A stretch of DNA of 22,987 nt from Vibrio tasmaniensis 1F-187 (GCF_000272405.2 NZ_AJZM02000110.1:1-22987), one strand, 5' to 3'; counted from the first letter of the stretch, positions 7,647 through 17,487 are shown. Made by a program: numbers and translations. Notes: generated from the sequence alone by a model not told the origin.

Positions 7647-8420
7647 TTAAGACACAGCTTCGTAGCGAATATCTTGCAGATTAAAACCTAAATCGATGTC
7701 TGTTTTGAGTGCAGAAACGAGCTTACATACGCGAGCCGACTCGATATGCTCATCGAATTTCTTACGATACTTTTTCGGTAAGTCTTCAGCTAGGAATGCT
7801 GTTTCGATATCAGGGTATGTCGTTAATATCTCTTTGGCTGCTTTTGGCCCTATACCAGGAATTCCGGGGACTTGGCTTGAGCTGACGCCCGTTAATCCCC
7901 AGTAATCTGCCAGTTGCTCTGGCTTTACACCAAATTCCGCTTCGATAAAGGGCTTATCTAACCAACGGTGCTGGAAATAATCACGGATCTGAAGCGTTGG
8001 TGACAACAGTTGGCAGTAGCCCTTATCCGTGGAAATGATAGTGACGGTTTCTCCGTGGTCAGCGACTTTCTTTGCCAATGTTGCGACGAGATCATCCGCT
8101 TCATCGCCATCAGACAGCAGTGAATCAATCCCTAATTCCCACCAAGCTTGTTGAATCGCATCGAGACCTTTCATTAATGGTTCTGGCATCGGCTTACGGT
8201 TTTGCTTATAAGCGGGAAGGACTTCCGCGCGCCAACCTCGATCTTGTAAATGATGATCAAATACTGCAATGATATGAGTGGGCTTTGATTCGTTTAGGAT
8301 GCGATTAAGAGTACGAGCAGTCGTGGTGATGGTTCTTGCAATATCGGTTGGGTCCGGCTGAACAGAGTGCACGCGTCGGATGAGGTTCAAGGCATCGATA
8401 ATAACAAGATGGATAGACAT
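7647..8420 (-). CDS. xni: Flap endonuclease Xni (exonuclease IX family)
   Basis: 257 residues, close to the 251 of E. coli Xni/YgdG. Xni proteins are cytoplasmic homologues of the polymerase I 5' nuclease domain that act on flap structures. Seen are VIIDALNLIRR at the N-terminus, AVFDHH, YKQNRKPMPEPL, the acidic cluster SDGDEADDLVATLA, IISTDKGYCQLL, and the helix-hairpin-helix GIPGIGPKAAKEIL. The ATG at 8420 starts MSIHLVIIDA. It lies downstream of ppnN in the same direction, separated by 141 bases that include a hairpin. Confidence 0.93.
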   Translation of the reverse strand: MSIHLVIIDALNLIRRVHSVQPDPTDIARTITTTARTLNRILNESKPTHIIAVFDHHLQDRGWRAEVLPAYKQNRKPMPEPLMKGLDAIQQAWWELGIDSLLSDGDEADDLVATLAKKVADHGETVTIISTDKGYCQLLSPTLQIRDYFQHRWLDKPFIEAEFGVKPEQLADYWGLTGVSSSQVPGIPGIGPKAAKEILTTYPDIETAFLAEDLPKKYRKKFDEHIESARVCKLVSALKTDIDLGFNLQDIRYEAVS

Positions 8421-8444
8421 AAGTTTCCACTAAATAGGCAATAA

Positions 8445-8467
8445 ATAAGGGGCTGCTAGCCCCTTAT
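8445..8467 (-). terminator. Hairpin between ppnN and xni
   Basis: A perfect 10-bp stem, ATAAGGGGCT (8445-8454) with AGCCCCTTAT (8458-8467) and a 3-base loop. Only a weak TTTATT follows on the minus strand. It may be a partial terminator or a processing structure between ppnN and xni. Confidence 0.45.
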
Positions 8468-8561
8468 AGTAACGTATCACTTGGTGAGTTGAAACTTTGG
8501 TGACGTAAACGTCATGACTTGTTTAACTTTATACTTGTGGCTTGTTATCAGTTACTTGCCG

Positions 8562-9929
8562 TTATTCGCTGCTAGGCATAATTTTATAGCAAGGAACATA
8601 GTCAGTGCCGCCCGGCAGTTTCATTCGATGCTGTTCAACAAAGTCATTCAGCAGCTGGTCCATTTTTGTCATCAGCTCTTTGTCGCCATCAATCAGGAAG
8701 GGGCCATGTTTCTCTATCTCCAAAATACCTTCAGCTTTGACGTTACCTGCCACAATTCCAGAGAAGGCTTTACGTAGATTCGCCGCAAGGCTTTCTGTTT
8801 TCTGATCCATATGCAGATCAAGCGCCGCCATAGATTCATGTGTAGGGTCGAATGGCAGTTGGAACTCAGGTTCAATATGCAGTGACCAGTTGTAGCTGTA
8901 GGCATCGCCAGTCTCTTTACGGTGAGAGCGTACATCTGGCATTGCCTGCTTCATGATTTTCGCAGCGCGTGCTGGGTCATCAATCACGATCTCATAGTGT
9001 TTCTGCGCATCAGGCCCTAAGGTTTCGCCGATGAACTTATCAATCGAACGGAAGTAAGCTTCACTCTCTTTTGAGCCTGTTAAAACAATCGGCATGGGTT
9101 GGTCGACGTTATTAGGGTGCATCATGATCCCTAATATATACAGCAGCTCTTCGGCAGTGCCGGGGCCTCCAGGGAAAATAATGATGCCATGGGCCATACG
9201 CACGAAGGCTTCAAGACGCTTTTCGATATCTGGCATGATCACCAGTTCATTCACGATTGGGTTTGGTGGCTCAGCCGCAATGATTGATGGTTCAGTTAGC
9301 CCTAAGTAACGGTGGTCTGTATAGCGCTGTTTAGCGTGACCAATGGCAGCCCCTTTCATTGGCCCTTCCATTGCCCCCGGTCCACAACCGGTACAGATAT
9401 TCAGCTCACGCAGGCCAAGTTCATTCCCCACTTCGCGAGTGTATTGGTATTCAGTTGCATTAATTGAATGACCACCCCAGCACACGATCAGGTTAGGTTC
9501 GATACCTGGCGTAAGTGCGCCTGCATTTCTCAAGATACCAAACACAAGGTTGGTAATATGAGTGGCATTGGTCAGGTTGAGTCTTTGGTTATCTGCAAGG
9601 TGCATGTTGACGTAGACAATGTCGCGCAACACTGAGAATAAGTGTTCTTGGATACCCTTGATGATTTCACCATCGACAAAGGCATGCTCTGGTGGGTTGC
9701 TCAGTTCAAGCTTGATCCCGCGCTCACGACGCACCACCTCAACATCGAATGACAGGTACTTGTCGAGTAATTCTTTGGAGTTGTCGGTGTGGCTACCCGA
9801 GTTGAGTACCGCTAACGTACAGTTACGATAAAGCTGATACAGATCACTAGATGCGGTTTTTTTAAGACGCTCAACTTCAAGTTGAGAGAGTAAATCCATG
9901 CTACCGGCAGGGCTGATATGAGTGATCAT
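8562..9929 (-). CDS. ppnN: Pyrimidine/purine nucleotide 5'-monophosphate nucleosidase PpnN
   Basis: 455 residues (E. coli PpnN/YgdH 454). It hydrolyses nucleoside monophosphates to base and ribose 5-phosphate in the cytoplasm; the E. coli enzyme is stimulated by (p)ppGpp. The N-terminus [20 protein letters not shown] and [14 protein letters not shown] segments match the family. The LOG/lysine-decarboxylase-like core has VVCWGGHS-type, [14 protein letters not shown], and the nucleotide-binding [12 protein letters not shown] motif. The C-terminus [13 protein letters not shown] ending (here [10 protein letters not shown]) is conserved. A strong GGAGG ribosome-binding site sits 5 bases before the ATG. 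Same direction as xni. Confidence 0.95.
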   Translation of the reverse strand: MITHISPAGSMDLLSQLEVERLKKTASSDLYQLYRNCTLAVLNSGSHTDNSKELLDKYLSFDVEVVRRERGIKLELSNPPEHAFVDGEIIKGIQEHLFSVLRDIVYVNMHLADNQRLNLTNATHITNLVFGILRNAGALTPGIEPNLIVCWGGHSINATEYQYTREVGNELGLRELNICTGCGPGAMEGPMKGAAIGHAKQRYTDHRYLGLTEPSIIAAEPPNPIVNELVIMPDIEKRLEAFVRMAHGIIIFPGGPGTAEELLYILGIMMHPNNVDQPMPIVLTGSKESEAYFRSIDKFIGETLGPDAQKHYEIVIDDPARAAKIMKQAMPDVRSHRKETGDAYSYNWSLHIEPEFQLPFDPTHESMAALDLHMDQKTESLAANLRKAFSGIVAGNVKAEGILEIEKHGPFLIDGDKELMTKMDQLLNDFVEQHRMKLPGGTDYVPCYKIMPSSE

Positions 9930-10190
9930 AGTGCCTCCTTGTTGAAAGGAACTAGGGGACGTTGGAAGTAGCCCTTTAGTTCGAGATGAGAAGCTAACGT
10001 TGAAAGTGTTTGGTTAAAGGCGAGAGAATTAACCAGACGAAACGATTACGACAGCGTTGCTCTTTTAAATACAGCATGCTTGCCAAGAATGCTTGTTAAG
10101 CGAATGTTAATCATTAGCTTAGCAAACATTGAGGGATATGGTATGTGATAAGTATTTGAAAAAATGAAATAAATTAAATCTAGGGCTGTC

Positions 10191-11756
10191 TTAGTCCCAA
10201 ACAAGTTGGTTGTTACCGCGCTGTTTGGCTTTGTTTAGTGTTTTATTGAGTCGTTCTAATACTTCTTCAGGTGTGTCTGACTCTTTAAACGGAGTACTTG
10301 CCGCGCACAAGGTAATTGTGATTTGTTGGTCACGGAATTTGAAAGGTAAGCGGCTGACTTGATTCTGGATGCTTTGAGTCACTTGATGGCAATATTCATC
10401 GCTTTGCTCGGGAAGTAGCAAGATGAACTCTTCACCAGAAAAGCGAGCGACAGTATCGGTAGTACCAATTTCTTTGGTGATCGCTCTTGCGATGATCTTG
10501 AGTGCTTTGTCACCAGCGGTATAGCCAAAGCTATCGTTAATTGCTTTGAAGTTATCGATATCTAGCAGCACGACTCTTAGTGAGTGTTGTGCGCGAATCC
10601 AGCGACGATATTCTAACTCTAAACGATCGGTGAAGGCGGTACGGTTGTAGATCTTAGTCAGAGGGTCAAGCAGCATACGCTGAGCCTGATCTTCTAGACG
10701 CTTGCGGTAATCTTGGGTGACTTCATAGAGCGAATCTAATTGGTTTTTTCCGTAGCTCATTCTTTCTATTAGAGCTTGTTCTTTCTGTTCTGCGTGATTC
10801 AGTCTTTCTGAAAGAGAGGCAATTTCACTGAGCAGCGGGTTTATCGAAAGTTTTAAGTTATCAATATCCGTTGCTTTATCAACAGAGCTTTGGCTCTTAG
10901 TAACAAGTTCATTCAACTCAGAATTAAGACCTTGGCGATGTTCAAAATAGCTTTGGCTCTGGTCGGAGTTTTGATCTGCTGTTTTGATACTAGAAGCGAG
11001 CGAGGAATTGAGTTGTTCGATAAATTGTTCAGACTGCTTACGCTCTAGGCTCGTGCCATCAATCACCAGCTTGAGGATCTGAAGTGCTAGCTCAAGTAGG
11101 TTTTGTGTTGAAACACCAAGTAGTAGCTTCGCTCGAATATCGGTCAGTAGATCCCCCGATTCACCCTCGAAGTCGAGTTCAGTGATCAGGTGTTGTAATT
11201 CGTTTGATAGTTCGGAAAGGAGTTCTTGTTCAGTTGATTGATCTACGTCGGCAAAATGAGTGCGTGAGTTGTTTGCCATAATCTTAATGGCACGCTCATA
11301 AATGCTGAGAAGCTTCATGGCATGGTCGACTTTTTGACTGCCATGACACTCGGAGAAGCTAAGTAAGTTTCTTAGATCGCGCTTTAGCTGTGCCGGAAGG
11401 CCAGTTATACGCTGCAGCGTTTCCCCACTGTGCTTAATACTATCATCCAGATATCCGTTCTGTTTATCCATAGCCAACGTTTTTTGCTTGAGCATCCTTT
11501 CTAATACTGCCAACTTGGGGATCATTGAGCTAATGTCTTTTTGCTTTTCGAGCTCTTCCCTAAGGGCAATGAGATTTTCATCTAAATGAGTGTTGCTGCC
11601 AACACATGCATCACTTAAAGACGTAACGATACGCTTGAGAACTTTTTGTTCTCGAATAAATTTGAACGAGGTATCTCTTTGCGTCAAGCGGACTTGATCC
11701 AACTGATATTTCAGCTGGTGGAGTTGCGCCTGAATGTCTTTTTCAAGAATGCCCAT
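10191..11756 (-). CDS. Cytoplasmic GGDEF-domain protein (SGEEF signature), CdgG/VC0900-like
   Basis: 521 residues, no signal peptide or membrane segment. Residues 1-360 are alpha-helical with heptad-like stretches (1-100 and 240-350), a likely coiled-coil sensor or dimerisation part. Residues 361-521 form a GGDEF domain: DPLTKIYNRTAF, LLDIDNFKAINDSFGYTAGD, and the active-site loop SGEEF at 440-444, where the first Gly is Ser. The I-site RxxD five residues before it reads GTTD (431-434), so the inhibitory Arg is missing. It may make c-di-GMP, since Ser at the first place is tolerated in some cyclases, or be a weak enzyme or receptor. The gene's place between ppnN and the TPR gene recalls V. 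cholerae VC0900 (cdgG), from memory. The ATG has no strong Shine-Dalgarno sequence. Confidence 0.87.
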   Translation of the reverse strand: MGILEKDIQAQLHQLKYQLDQVRLTQRDTSFKFIREQKVLKRIVTSLSDACVGSNTHLDENLIALREELEKQKDISSMIPKLAVLERMLKQKTLAMDKQNGYLDDSIKHSGETLQRITGLPAQLKRDLRNLLSFSECHGSQKVDHAMKLLSIYERAIKIMANNSRTHFADVDQSTEQELLSELSNELQHLITELDFEGESGDLLTDIRAKLLLGVSTQNLLELALQILKLVIDGTSLERKQSEQFIEQLNSSLASSIKTADQNSDQSQSYFEHRQGLNSELNELVTKSQSSVDKATDIDNLKLSINPLLSEIASLSERLNHAEQKEQALIERMSYGKNQLDSLYEVTQDYRKRLEDQAQRMLLDPLTKIYNRTAFTDRLELEYRRWIRAQHSLRVVLLDIDNFKAINDSFGYTAGDKALKIIARAITKEIGTTDTVARFSGEEFILLLPEQSDEYCHQVTQSIQNQVSRLPFKFRDQQITITLCAASTPFKESDTPEEVLERLNKTLNKAKQRGNNQLVWD

Positions 11757-11809
11757 AGATGTATTAATTAGCGCCGCGTAGATCGTACTCGATCGTATAG
11801 ATGAAATTC

Positions 11810-11848
11810 CGTGACCTTGATAATAACAAAACTAAAAATAAGGTCACG
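11810..11848 (-). promoter_or_regulatory. Inverted repeat ahead of the GGDEF gene
   Basis: CGTGACCTT (11810-11818) and AAGGTCACG (11840-11848) form a perfect 9-bp inverted repeat with a 21-base AT-rich centre, in the 118-base gap between the TPR gene and the GGDEF gene. With arms centred 30 bp apart it could bind a dimer or fold in RNA. The role is unknown. Confidence 0.45.
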
Positions 11849-11874
11849 ACCTACGACGTTTAACCGCTCGCAAA

Positions 11875-14133
11875 TCAGTCATCTTTTAGCATTTTTTTGA
11901 TATTGTCCTCATTCTGGTGTGAGGATTGTATCTTTATTAACCCTTGATTAATCGCATGTTTACAAGCCTCTCTTATGTTACCCGTTGCAAGGCTCGCTGC
12001 GGGGGCATTGTCGATGGCTTTAAGGTAAACCCATTGGCTACTGCGTTCTTTGAGGCTTATTTCACGTGCCAGGTTGGTCGACATTAATAGTACATCGAGC
12101 AGCTCTTGGTCGTTAATCGCGGTATAAGCGCGTGGCAAGAACGGGTAGTCAGCGATGCCCATGCGGACGGTTCGATTAATGTTTCGCTCTGGTTCGAAGT
12201 GATTAATCCAAGATTGAATCTTTCTGAACATAGCCTCAGGCGATGTATCACGGTCAGCATTTGGTTCGATGTAAAGCAAGTTCGCATCCGAGAAGTGGTA
12301 GACGCGCGCAGGACCTTCGAGCTTAGATTTAAGGAACTCGCCGAAAGCATCTTCGAGTTCTAAACCTGCTTTATAACCGTTCTGAGTGTACATATTGCGT
12401 AGGAACGGCAAATCAATCATCACAAAGCGTAAACGGTCGTTGAGTGGTTCATGAATCAGCTCACCAAGTTGCCATTGTTCGAAGTTTTGGCTGGTTTGTT
12501 CTAGTGAATTTGATAGCTTTGCGTTCAGCATTCTTAGATTTGGAAGCTTTGAGCGTGAGTGTGTGAATAGGTCGGTACGCAGTGAATCCATTTCCGTGAC
12601 TAAGGTTTGAATGATGTAGCCTCGGCGTAGCACAAAGAAGAACAAGACAATGCTGAACAAAAATAAGGCGAACGATATTTTCTGGAACTTATGGTGCTCA
12701 AGTTTGTATTTCTCTAATTCTTGTTCTTGACCTGCATAGTGGAGCGTTTGCTCGGCAAACTCTTTTTGTTGGCGGAATGCGTCTTCACCAACACGGTTGA
12801 GTTTTTGTTGTTCCAAAGAGACAAGGATATTGTATTGCTTGAGATTTGCTAGCGCTTGTTGTGGACGCCCTGCTTGCTCATAACCTAAAGAGAGCAAGTG
12901 GTAGGAGTGTTGAGACAGGCGCGTATTTTCTACCTGACGCGAAATCTCGAGCGCACGTGTCGCATGCTTAATTACATCTTCGCTCTCTTGCAGGTGGTAT
13001 GCCAAACCTGCGGATAAGAGTGCTGCGCGGCCTTCCAATTTAGGAATGTCGGAATACTCCAGCAGTTCAAGGGCCCGTGCTAGGTATTGCTCAGCTAGAG
13101 GGTAGTTATAAAGTCGTAAGTAAGTCGCAGATAAACTTAGACGAATGTCAATGACTTGGTGGATGTCTCGGTCGGTACTCTCATGATCAAGGACATTGAA
13201 AAAGTGCACGAGGGCAAGGTTATATTTGCCTTGATTGAAGTACACATCCCCCATCTTTTTTAGTACTTGCGCTAATATGGGGGAGCTTTCAAAATTATCG
13301 TAAAAGTCAGCAGCTTGAGACAGGTGCTCTAGAGCTTTATCTAATACTTGGCGTTCAAAGAAAAGCTGTGCAAGTAGGCGGTTTACTTTGGCCAAGCGCG
13401 AACTCAGGTTACCTTCTACTGATTTCCAGTAGCCGTACAATAACTCAGATAGTGCATGGTTGTACTCTTTATGGGTAAGATAAAACTCGCCGACGGTGAT
13501 GTGATAATCAATGACGACTTTTTCCGAGTGACGCTGTTCTAGGTAAGTTTTTGCTTCTTGATAGAGTTTTTCGGCTTCCCCTACGTTGTTGTTATAAGAG
13601 GAAATGTCGGCTTTCAACATGATTAAGCGATAGGTAATTCCTTCCGTCAGGCGTAAGGTCTTATTAACCGACTCTAAGCTTGTTTCTATTTTTTTTAGCT
13701 CTGATTCTGCTTGGGCAGATTTTCTGTCCGTAAGCCAAAGTAACCTAACTTTGAGTATTTCCAGATCCAACTTTAGATACTCAAGCTTATAGGTTTTTGC
13801 TAGCTCAGAGGCTTTGTCGATGTGCTGAATCGCAATACGAATGTTGCCTAGATTAAACTCTGCTTTCGCTAAGATCTTATACGCATCGATACTGCTGTTC
13901 GGGGTTCTAATCGAAGAGTCGGCCTCTTCACGAGAAATAGCTGACGGGCTCTTTTCGCGTTGATCTGAAAGGATACGTAGCGTTAGGTAGCTGTTGGCTA
14001 TTCGTTTTGCTTGACTCGGTTCTATCTCAACCAAGTTATTGGCTTCATTGAGGAGCGCCGACGAATAGACCGACGCATTAACCGATGTGCTTAAGCTTAA
14101 AATGAATAGACTAACAACGTATAACCAACGCAT
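11875..14133 (-). CDS. TPR-repeat membrane protein with degenerate GGDEF-like C-terminal domain
   Basis: 752 residues. A signal peptide covers 1-20 (ending VNA). Then a long periplasmic helical region, about 25-440, carries several TPR motifs (ADFYDNF ... LKKMGDVYFNQGKYNLALVHFF around 275-312; TYLRLYNYPLAEQYLARALELL around 337-358; LGYEQAGRPQQALANL around 416-431). A coiled-coil-like stretch at 445-482 leads to one membrane segment at about 486-503. The cytoplasmic part, 515-710, has GGDEF-fold traces: LPNLRMLNAKL, RFVMIDLPFLRN, and FSDAN (614-618) where GGDEF should be. Catalysis is therefore not expected. It lies 118 bases upstream of the GGDEF gene, same strand, suggesting a sensor and signalling pair. 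The TPR and GGDEF-like calls are from pattern reading. Confidence 0.75.
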   Translation of the reverse strand: MRWLYVVSLFILSLSTSVNASVYSSALLNEANNLVEIEPSQAKRIANSYLTLRILSDQREKSPSAISREEADSSIRTPNSSIDAYKILAKAEFNLGNIRIAIQHIDKASELAKTYKLEYLKLDLEILKVRLLWLTDRKSAQAESELKKIETSLESVNKTLRLTEGITYRLIMLKADISSYNNNVGEAEKLYQEAKTYLEQRHSEKVVIDYHITVGEFYLTHKEYNHALSELLYGYWKSVEGNLSSRLAKVNRLLAQLFFERQVLDKALEHLSQAADFYDNFESSPILAQVLKKMGDVYFNQGKYNLALVHFFNVLDHESTDRDIHQVIDIRLSLSATYLRLYNYPLAEQYLARALELLEYSDIPKLEGRAALLSAGLAYHLQESEDVIKHATRALEISRQVENTRLSQHSYHLLSLGYEQAGRPQQALANLKQYNILVSLEQQKLNRVGEDAFRQQKEFAEQTLHYAGQEQELEKYKLEHHKFQKISFALFLFSIVLFFFVLRRGYIIQTLVTEMDSLRTDLFTHSRSKLPNLRMLNAKLSNSLEQTSQNFEQWQLGELIHEPLNDRLRFVMIDLPFLRNMYTQNGYKAGLELEDAFGEFLKSKLEGPARVYHFSDANLLYIEPNADRDTSPEAMFRKIQSWINHFEPERNINRTVRMGIADYPFLPRAYTAINDQELLDVLLMSTNLAREISLKERSSQWVYLKAIDNAPAASLATGNIREACKHAINQGLIKIQSSHQNEDNIKKMLKDD

Positions 14134-14190
14134 TTCAATGTCCCTTTAAAGATTTTGTAGGTTCAAATAAGTTTGGGCGGTTCACGCCGA

Positions 14191-15036
14191 TTATTGGCGA
14201 GCCATACGCTTATTGTGGCTTGGTCTATCTTGCTCAGTTGAACGGTATGGATTGATATCCAGACCGCCACGACGCGTGTAACGTGCAAATACGGTTAGCT
14301 TCGATGGTGCACAGTATTTCATGATGTCAGTGAAGATACGCTCAACACATTGTTCGTGGAATTCGTTATGCTCGCGGAAAGAAACTAAATAGCGTAGCAG
14401 AGCTTCACGGTCAATTTGCTTTCCGGAATATGCGATCTCTACGCTGCCCCAATCCGGTTGATTGGTAATTAAGCAGTTTGACTTCAATAAGTGACTATGT
14501 AGAGTTTCTTCTACTTCTTGCTCGCCAGCAGCCCCTTCAAGCAGTGACGCTTCAAAATCATAGCTCGTGATTTGGATGTCTTGATTGTCGATACAGTCAC
14601 CTTCCATCGTCACGATAGGTTGGTTGGTGTAATCGGTTACTGAATTTACATTCACAATCACAGATTCGCCTGCACATGCTGACAAATCTTGAGTTAGACG
14701 CTCAGTGACTTGATCCCAGTTTTCAAACTGAGTTTGGTTGTAGCTGTTTAGGTACAGCTTGAAAGATTTTGACTCAATCAAATTTTGGCTAGTTGCCGGA
14801 ATGAACACTTCACCAACAGCCACTTGTGGTAAGCCATTGGTGTTTAGCCACGAAAGCTCGTACATCGTCCAAATATCATGACCAACAAAAGGTAACTCTC
14901 CGTTTAGCGCAAGATCATTACGATTAAGGCTACGAGGTACTGGTTGCAATAAACTTGCATCGTATTGGTTAGAGTACTCAGTTTTTTGGCCTAGGGTTAA
15001 ACCCGCTAGCTCTTTTGCGTCAGAATATTTGCTCAT
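14191..15036 (-). CDS. queF: NADPH-dependent 7-cyano-7-deazaguanine reductase QueF
   Basis: 281 residues (E. coli 282), the long bimodular form. QueF reduces preQ0 to preQ1 in queuosine biosynthesis. The QueF motif with [11 protein letters not shown] is at about 88-98. The C-terminal module holds the catalytic Cys188 in [18 protein letters not shown] and Asp195, then [16 protein letters not shown]. The C-terminus DINPYRS(T) is family-typical. The ATG at 15036 begins [19 protein letters not shown], as in relatives. It is divergent from syd, with a 131-base gap; no preQ1 riboswitch was recognised there. Confidence 0.95.
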
Positions 15037-15167
15037 ACTTTCGTTTCAAATTCGATTAGAATGGGGTCGATTTTACTGAATCCCCATTACCCTGTCATTA
15101 AGTCATCGCTTAATCGGCACGGAAAGGGCTCGGATTCTATTTATTATTTTGTGTTTAGGAGATTTTC

Positions 15168-15713
15168 ATGACTCAACGCGCTCAAGACGCACTACTTTCT
15201 TTCAGTCAGCGATACGTTGACGCGTGGCAGCAGCAACACCAAAGCTTACCTCGTAATGAGGAGTTGGTGGACATTGTATCGCCATGCGTAGAAGAAAAGA
15301 GTGGTGATGCCGTGTTGTGGAAACACTATCCACGTGAGCAATTCGCAGATTTCACCAATGTTGAAACGGGTATTGAACTGACTCTGCATGAAGACGTTAA
15401 GACTTTCTACGGCGCACAATTTAGTGCGGATATGAACGCGACTTTTGATGGTAACGAACTGACTTTGTTACAGATTTGGAGTGATGACGATTTCGAATGC
15501 CTACAAGAAAACATCTTAGGTCACCTAGTGACTCAGCGTCGTTTGAAGCTAAAACCAACGGTTTTCATTGCCGCGACTGATGCTGAACTGGATGTTATCT
15601 CTATCTGTAACCTAACGGGTAACGTAATCCTAGAGCGCTTAGGCACCAAAAATCGTGATGTACTAGCCGAGACATTGGCAGAATTTTTAGAAAAGCTACA
15701 ACCAGCGGTATAA
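15168..15713 (+). CDS. syd: SecY-interacting protein Syd
   Basis: 181 residues (E. coli Syd 181). Syd is a cytoplasmic-face peripheral protein that binds SecY and has been proposed to check the state of the SecYEG translocon. Typical blocks are [14 protein letters not shown] at the N-terminus, [35 protein letters not shown] and [19 protein letters not shown] good AGGAG ribosome-binding site precedes the ATG. It is followed after 4 bases by the DUF2310 gene, so the two are probably co-transcribed. Confidence 0.94.
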   Translation: MTQRAQDALLSFSQRYVDAWQQQHQSLPRNEELVDIVSPCVEEKSGDAVLWKHYPREQFADFTNVETGIELTLHEDVKTFYGAQFSADMNATFDGNELTLLQIWSDDDFECLQENILGHLVTQRRLKLKPTVFIAATDAELDVISICNLTGNVILERLGTKNRDVLAETLAEFLEKLQPAV

Positions 15714-15717
15714 ATAG

Positions 15718-16494
15718 ATGTACGTACTAGAACTTCAATTTGAGTGTTTTGATAACACAACGGTAAGCGCTGTCGATAAGGCGGTTAATGGCTTAATGGA
15801 TGCTCTTCGTTATAACGGACAAGTGTTAGGTCGTGAGTTTCCAATCGTGATGGGTGACGGTGAATTCTATGTTCGCGTTGTGTGTCCGGAGCAAGATAGC
15901 TTACACCCACGTAATCATTCAGACTTCGTCAAAGTCTGTTTCGAGCGCTTATCTGCGGCGAGTTTATTAGCGCCTAAGATGCGTCTGCTTGGCCGAGATC
16001 TTAACTCCGAAGAAGTAGCCGAAGATGAAGCGCCGAGCTGGCAAGTGTTGTACACGACGTTCGTGCATACCTGTTCACCGCTGCGCAGTGGCGACAGCTT
16101 GTTGCCTATTCCACTATATCGTAACCCGCCGACATTTAATGGCGATCATAAAGCCGTACTGAAATGGCAGACCGAATGGCAAGCCTGTGATGAAGTGCAA
16201 ATGGGTGGTGGTTGCCGTGCTGAACATGCAACGCTAACCGAGATCAGTGATACTAAGAGTGTGCTGTTTAAACGCGGTTGGGGTCTAAGAGGGCGCATTG
16301 AATTTCTGACTAAGATTCCAACTTACTACTACTTATATCGTGTCGGTGGGATCAGCCTGAAAGATGAAAAAGAGCGAAAATGCCCACAATGTGGTGGTGA
16401 ATGGCTGCTTGATGCACCAATCCACGATATTTTCTATTTCAAGTGTGATGATTGCCGTCTGGTATCCAACATTTCTTGGGATCACCTCAAGTAA
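15718..16494 (+). CDS. DUF2310 zinc-ribbon protein, possibly nucleic-acid binding
   Basis: 258 residues. The C-terminal zinc ribbon has CPQCGGEW with Cys222 and Cys225 and CDDC with Cys243 and Cys246, a clear C4 site. The first 200 residues form an unassigned domain with YVLELQFECFDNTT at the start and WQVLYTTFVHTCSPLRSGD in the middle, matching the DUF2310 family as remembered. No signal peptide. Four bases after syd, so part of a two-gene operon. Function is unknown. Confidence 0.85.
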   Translation: MYVLELQFECFDNTTVSAVDKAVNGLMDALRYNGQVLGREFPIVMGDGEFYVRVVCPEQDSLHPRNHSDFVKVCFERLSAASLLAPKMRLLGRDLNSEEVAEDEAPSWQVLYTTFVHTCSPLRSGDSLLPIPLYRNPPTFNGDHKAVLKWQTEWQACDEVQMGGGCRAEHATLTEISDTKSVLFKRGWGLRGRIEFLTKIPTYYYLYRVGGISLKDEKERKCPQCGGEWLLDAPIHDIFYFKCDDCRLVSNISWDHLK

Positions 16495-16553
16495 TCGACT
16501 TCGTTTGATTCACCCTGAGAAGCTTTACTTTCTAGCAAACTTTCATCATTAAA

Positions 16554-16582
16554 AAAGGGGCTGACATTGAGTCAGCCCCTTT
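16554..16582. terminator. Bidirectional terminator between DUF2310 gene and metQ
   Basis: 12-bp stem AAAGGGGCTGAC (16554-16565) with GTCAGCCCCTTT (16571-16582), loop ATTGA. A run of six A on its left reads as T6 on the minus strand, making it strong for metQ; the plus side has fewer T. Confidence 0.88.
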
Positions 16583-16611
16583 CGGTATCTATAAGTGTCT
16601 ATTTAAGCTGA

Positions 16612-17421
16612 TTACCAACCTTTAACTACGCCACCTTGGAAGATGTCAGAAGCTGCGTTGTACACTTCTTCAGTTTGATATGCTTTAACGAAGTTTTGTA
16701 CGTTTTCTGCATTTAGGTTGTCTTCACGAGAAACGATTAGGTTCACGTATGGAGAATCTTTGTCTTCAACGAATACGCCGTCTTTTTGTGGAGTCAGGTT
16801 GATAGAGCTCGCGTAAGTAGTGTTGATGATAGATAAAGTTACATCATCAAGAGAACGTGGCAGTTGAGCTGCGTCTAGTTCAACAATCGTTAGGTTCTTA
16901 GGGTTACCAACGATGTCACGAACGGTAGCTAGAAGACCTGCACCTTCACGAAGTTCAAGTAAACCTTGCTGCTCAAGAAGCAGTAGAGAACGACCTAGGT
17001 TTGTTGGATCGTTTGGTACAGCGATACGAGCACCATCTTGGATTTCGTCTACCGATTTAACTTCTTTAGAGTAACCTGCAATAGGGTAAACAAAAGTGTT
17101 ACCTGCAACCGTTAGCTTGTAACCACGGTCAGCAACTTGCTGATCTAGGTACGGCGTGTGTTGGAATGCATTGATGTCGATAGAACCATCATCTAGCGCT
17201 GCGTTAGGTGTTACATAATCCGTAAAAGTGACCAGTTCAACATCCAGGCCGTATTGCTCTTTCGCGACTTTAGCTGCTACTTCAGCAACTTGTGCTTCTG
17301 CACCTGCCATTACGCCAACTTTGATCTTAGAAGTATCGACTTCTTTATCACCACAACCTGCTAGTACTAGCGCTGAAGCTGCTGCTGCAATAGTAAGTAA
17401 ACCTTTAAGGTTAAATTTCAT
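16612..17421 (-). CDS. metQ: D-/L-methionine-binding lipoprotein MetQ
   Basis: 269 residues, the family norm. A lipoprotein signal ends at LVLAGC with Cys23 as the lipidated residue, so the protein is anchored in the periplasmic face. It binds methionine for the MetNI transporter. NlpA-family blocks: VGVMAGAEAQVAEVAA, LDDGSIDINAFQHTPYLDQ, YPIAGYSKEVKSVDEI, VPNDPTNLGRSLLLLE, and DSPYVNLIVSRED near the end. A GGAGA ribosome-binding site precedes the ATG. It is the last gene of metNIQ, 66 bases after metI and before a strong terminator. Confidence 0.95.
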   Translation of the reverse strand: MKFNLKGLLTIAAAASALVLAGCGDKEVDTSKIKVGVMAGAEAQVAEVAAKVAKEQYGLDVELVTFTDYVTPNAALDDGSIDINAFQHTPYLDQQVADRGYKLTVAGNTFVYPIAGYSKEVKSVDEIQDGARIAVPNDPTNLGRSLLLLEQQGLLELREGAGLLATVRDIVGNPKNLTIVELDAAQLPRSLDDVTLSIINTTYASSINLTPQKDGVFVEDKDSPYVNLIVSREDNLNAENVQNFVKAYQTEEVYNAASDIFQGGVVKGW

Positions 17422-17487
17422 AATAATCTCCTTTTAATAAATCTATTTAATTTGGTTCATACGACTTTGATTTTGGTCTGTAAGTCG

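Noticed and set aside
10036..10051. A PurR-like palindrome (ACGAAACGATTACG) upstream of ppnN
   Set aside because: Only about 9 of 16 positions fit the PurR consensus, mostly the core; too weak to call despite the purine-linked gene.
10080..10135. Interleaved short repeats (TAAGC/GCTTA, AATGTT/AACATT) upstream of ppnN
   Set aside because: Arms are 5-6 bp with long loops and no terminator tail; within chance expectation for AT-rich DNA.
15037..15167. Possible preQ1 riboswitch between queF and syd
   Set aside because: No preQ1 aptamer pattern (short stem with C-rich loop and A-rich tail) was recognisable in either direction.
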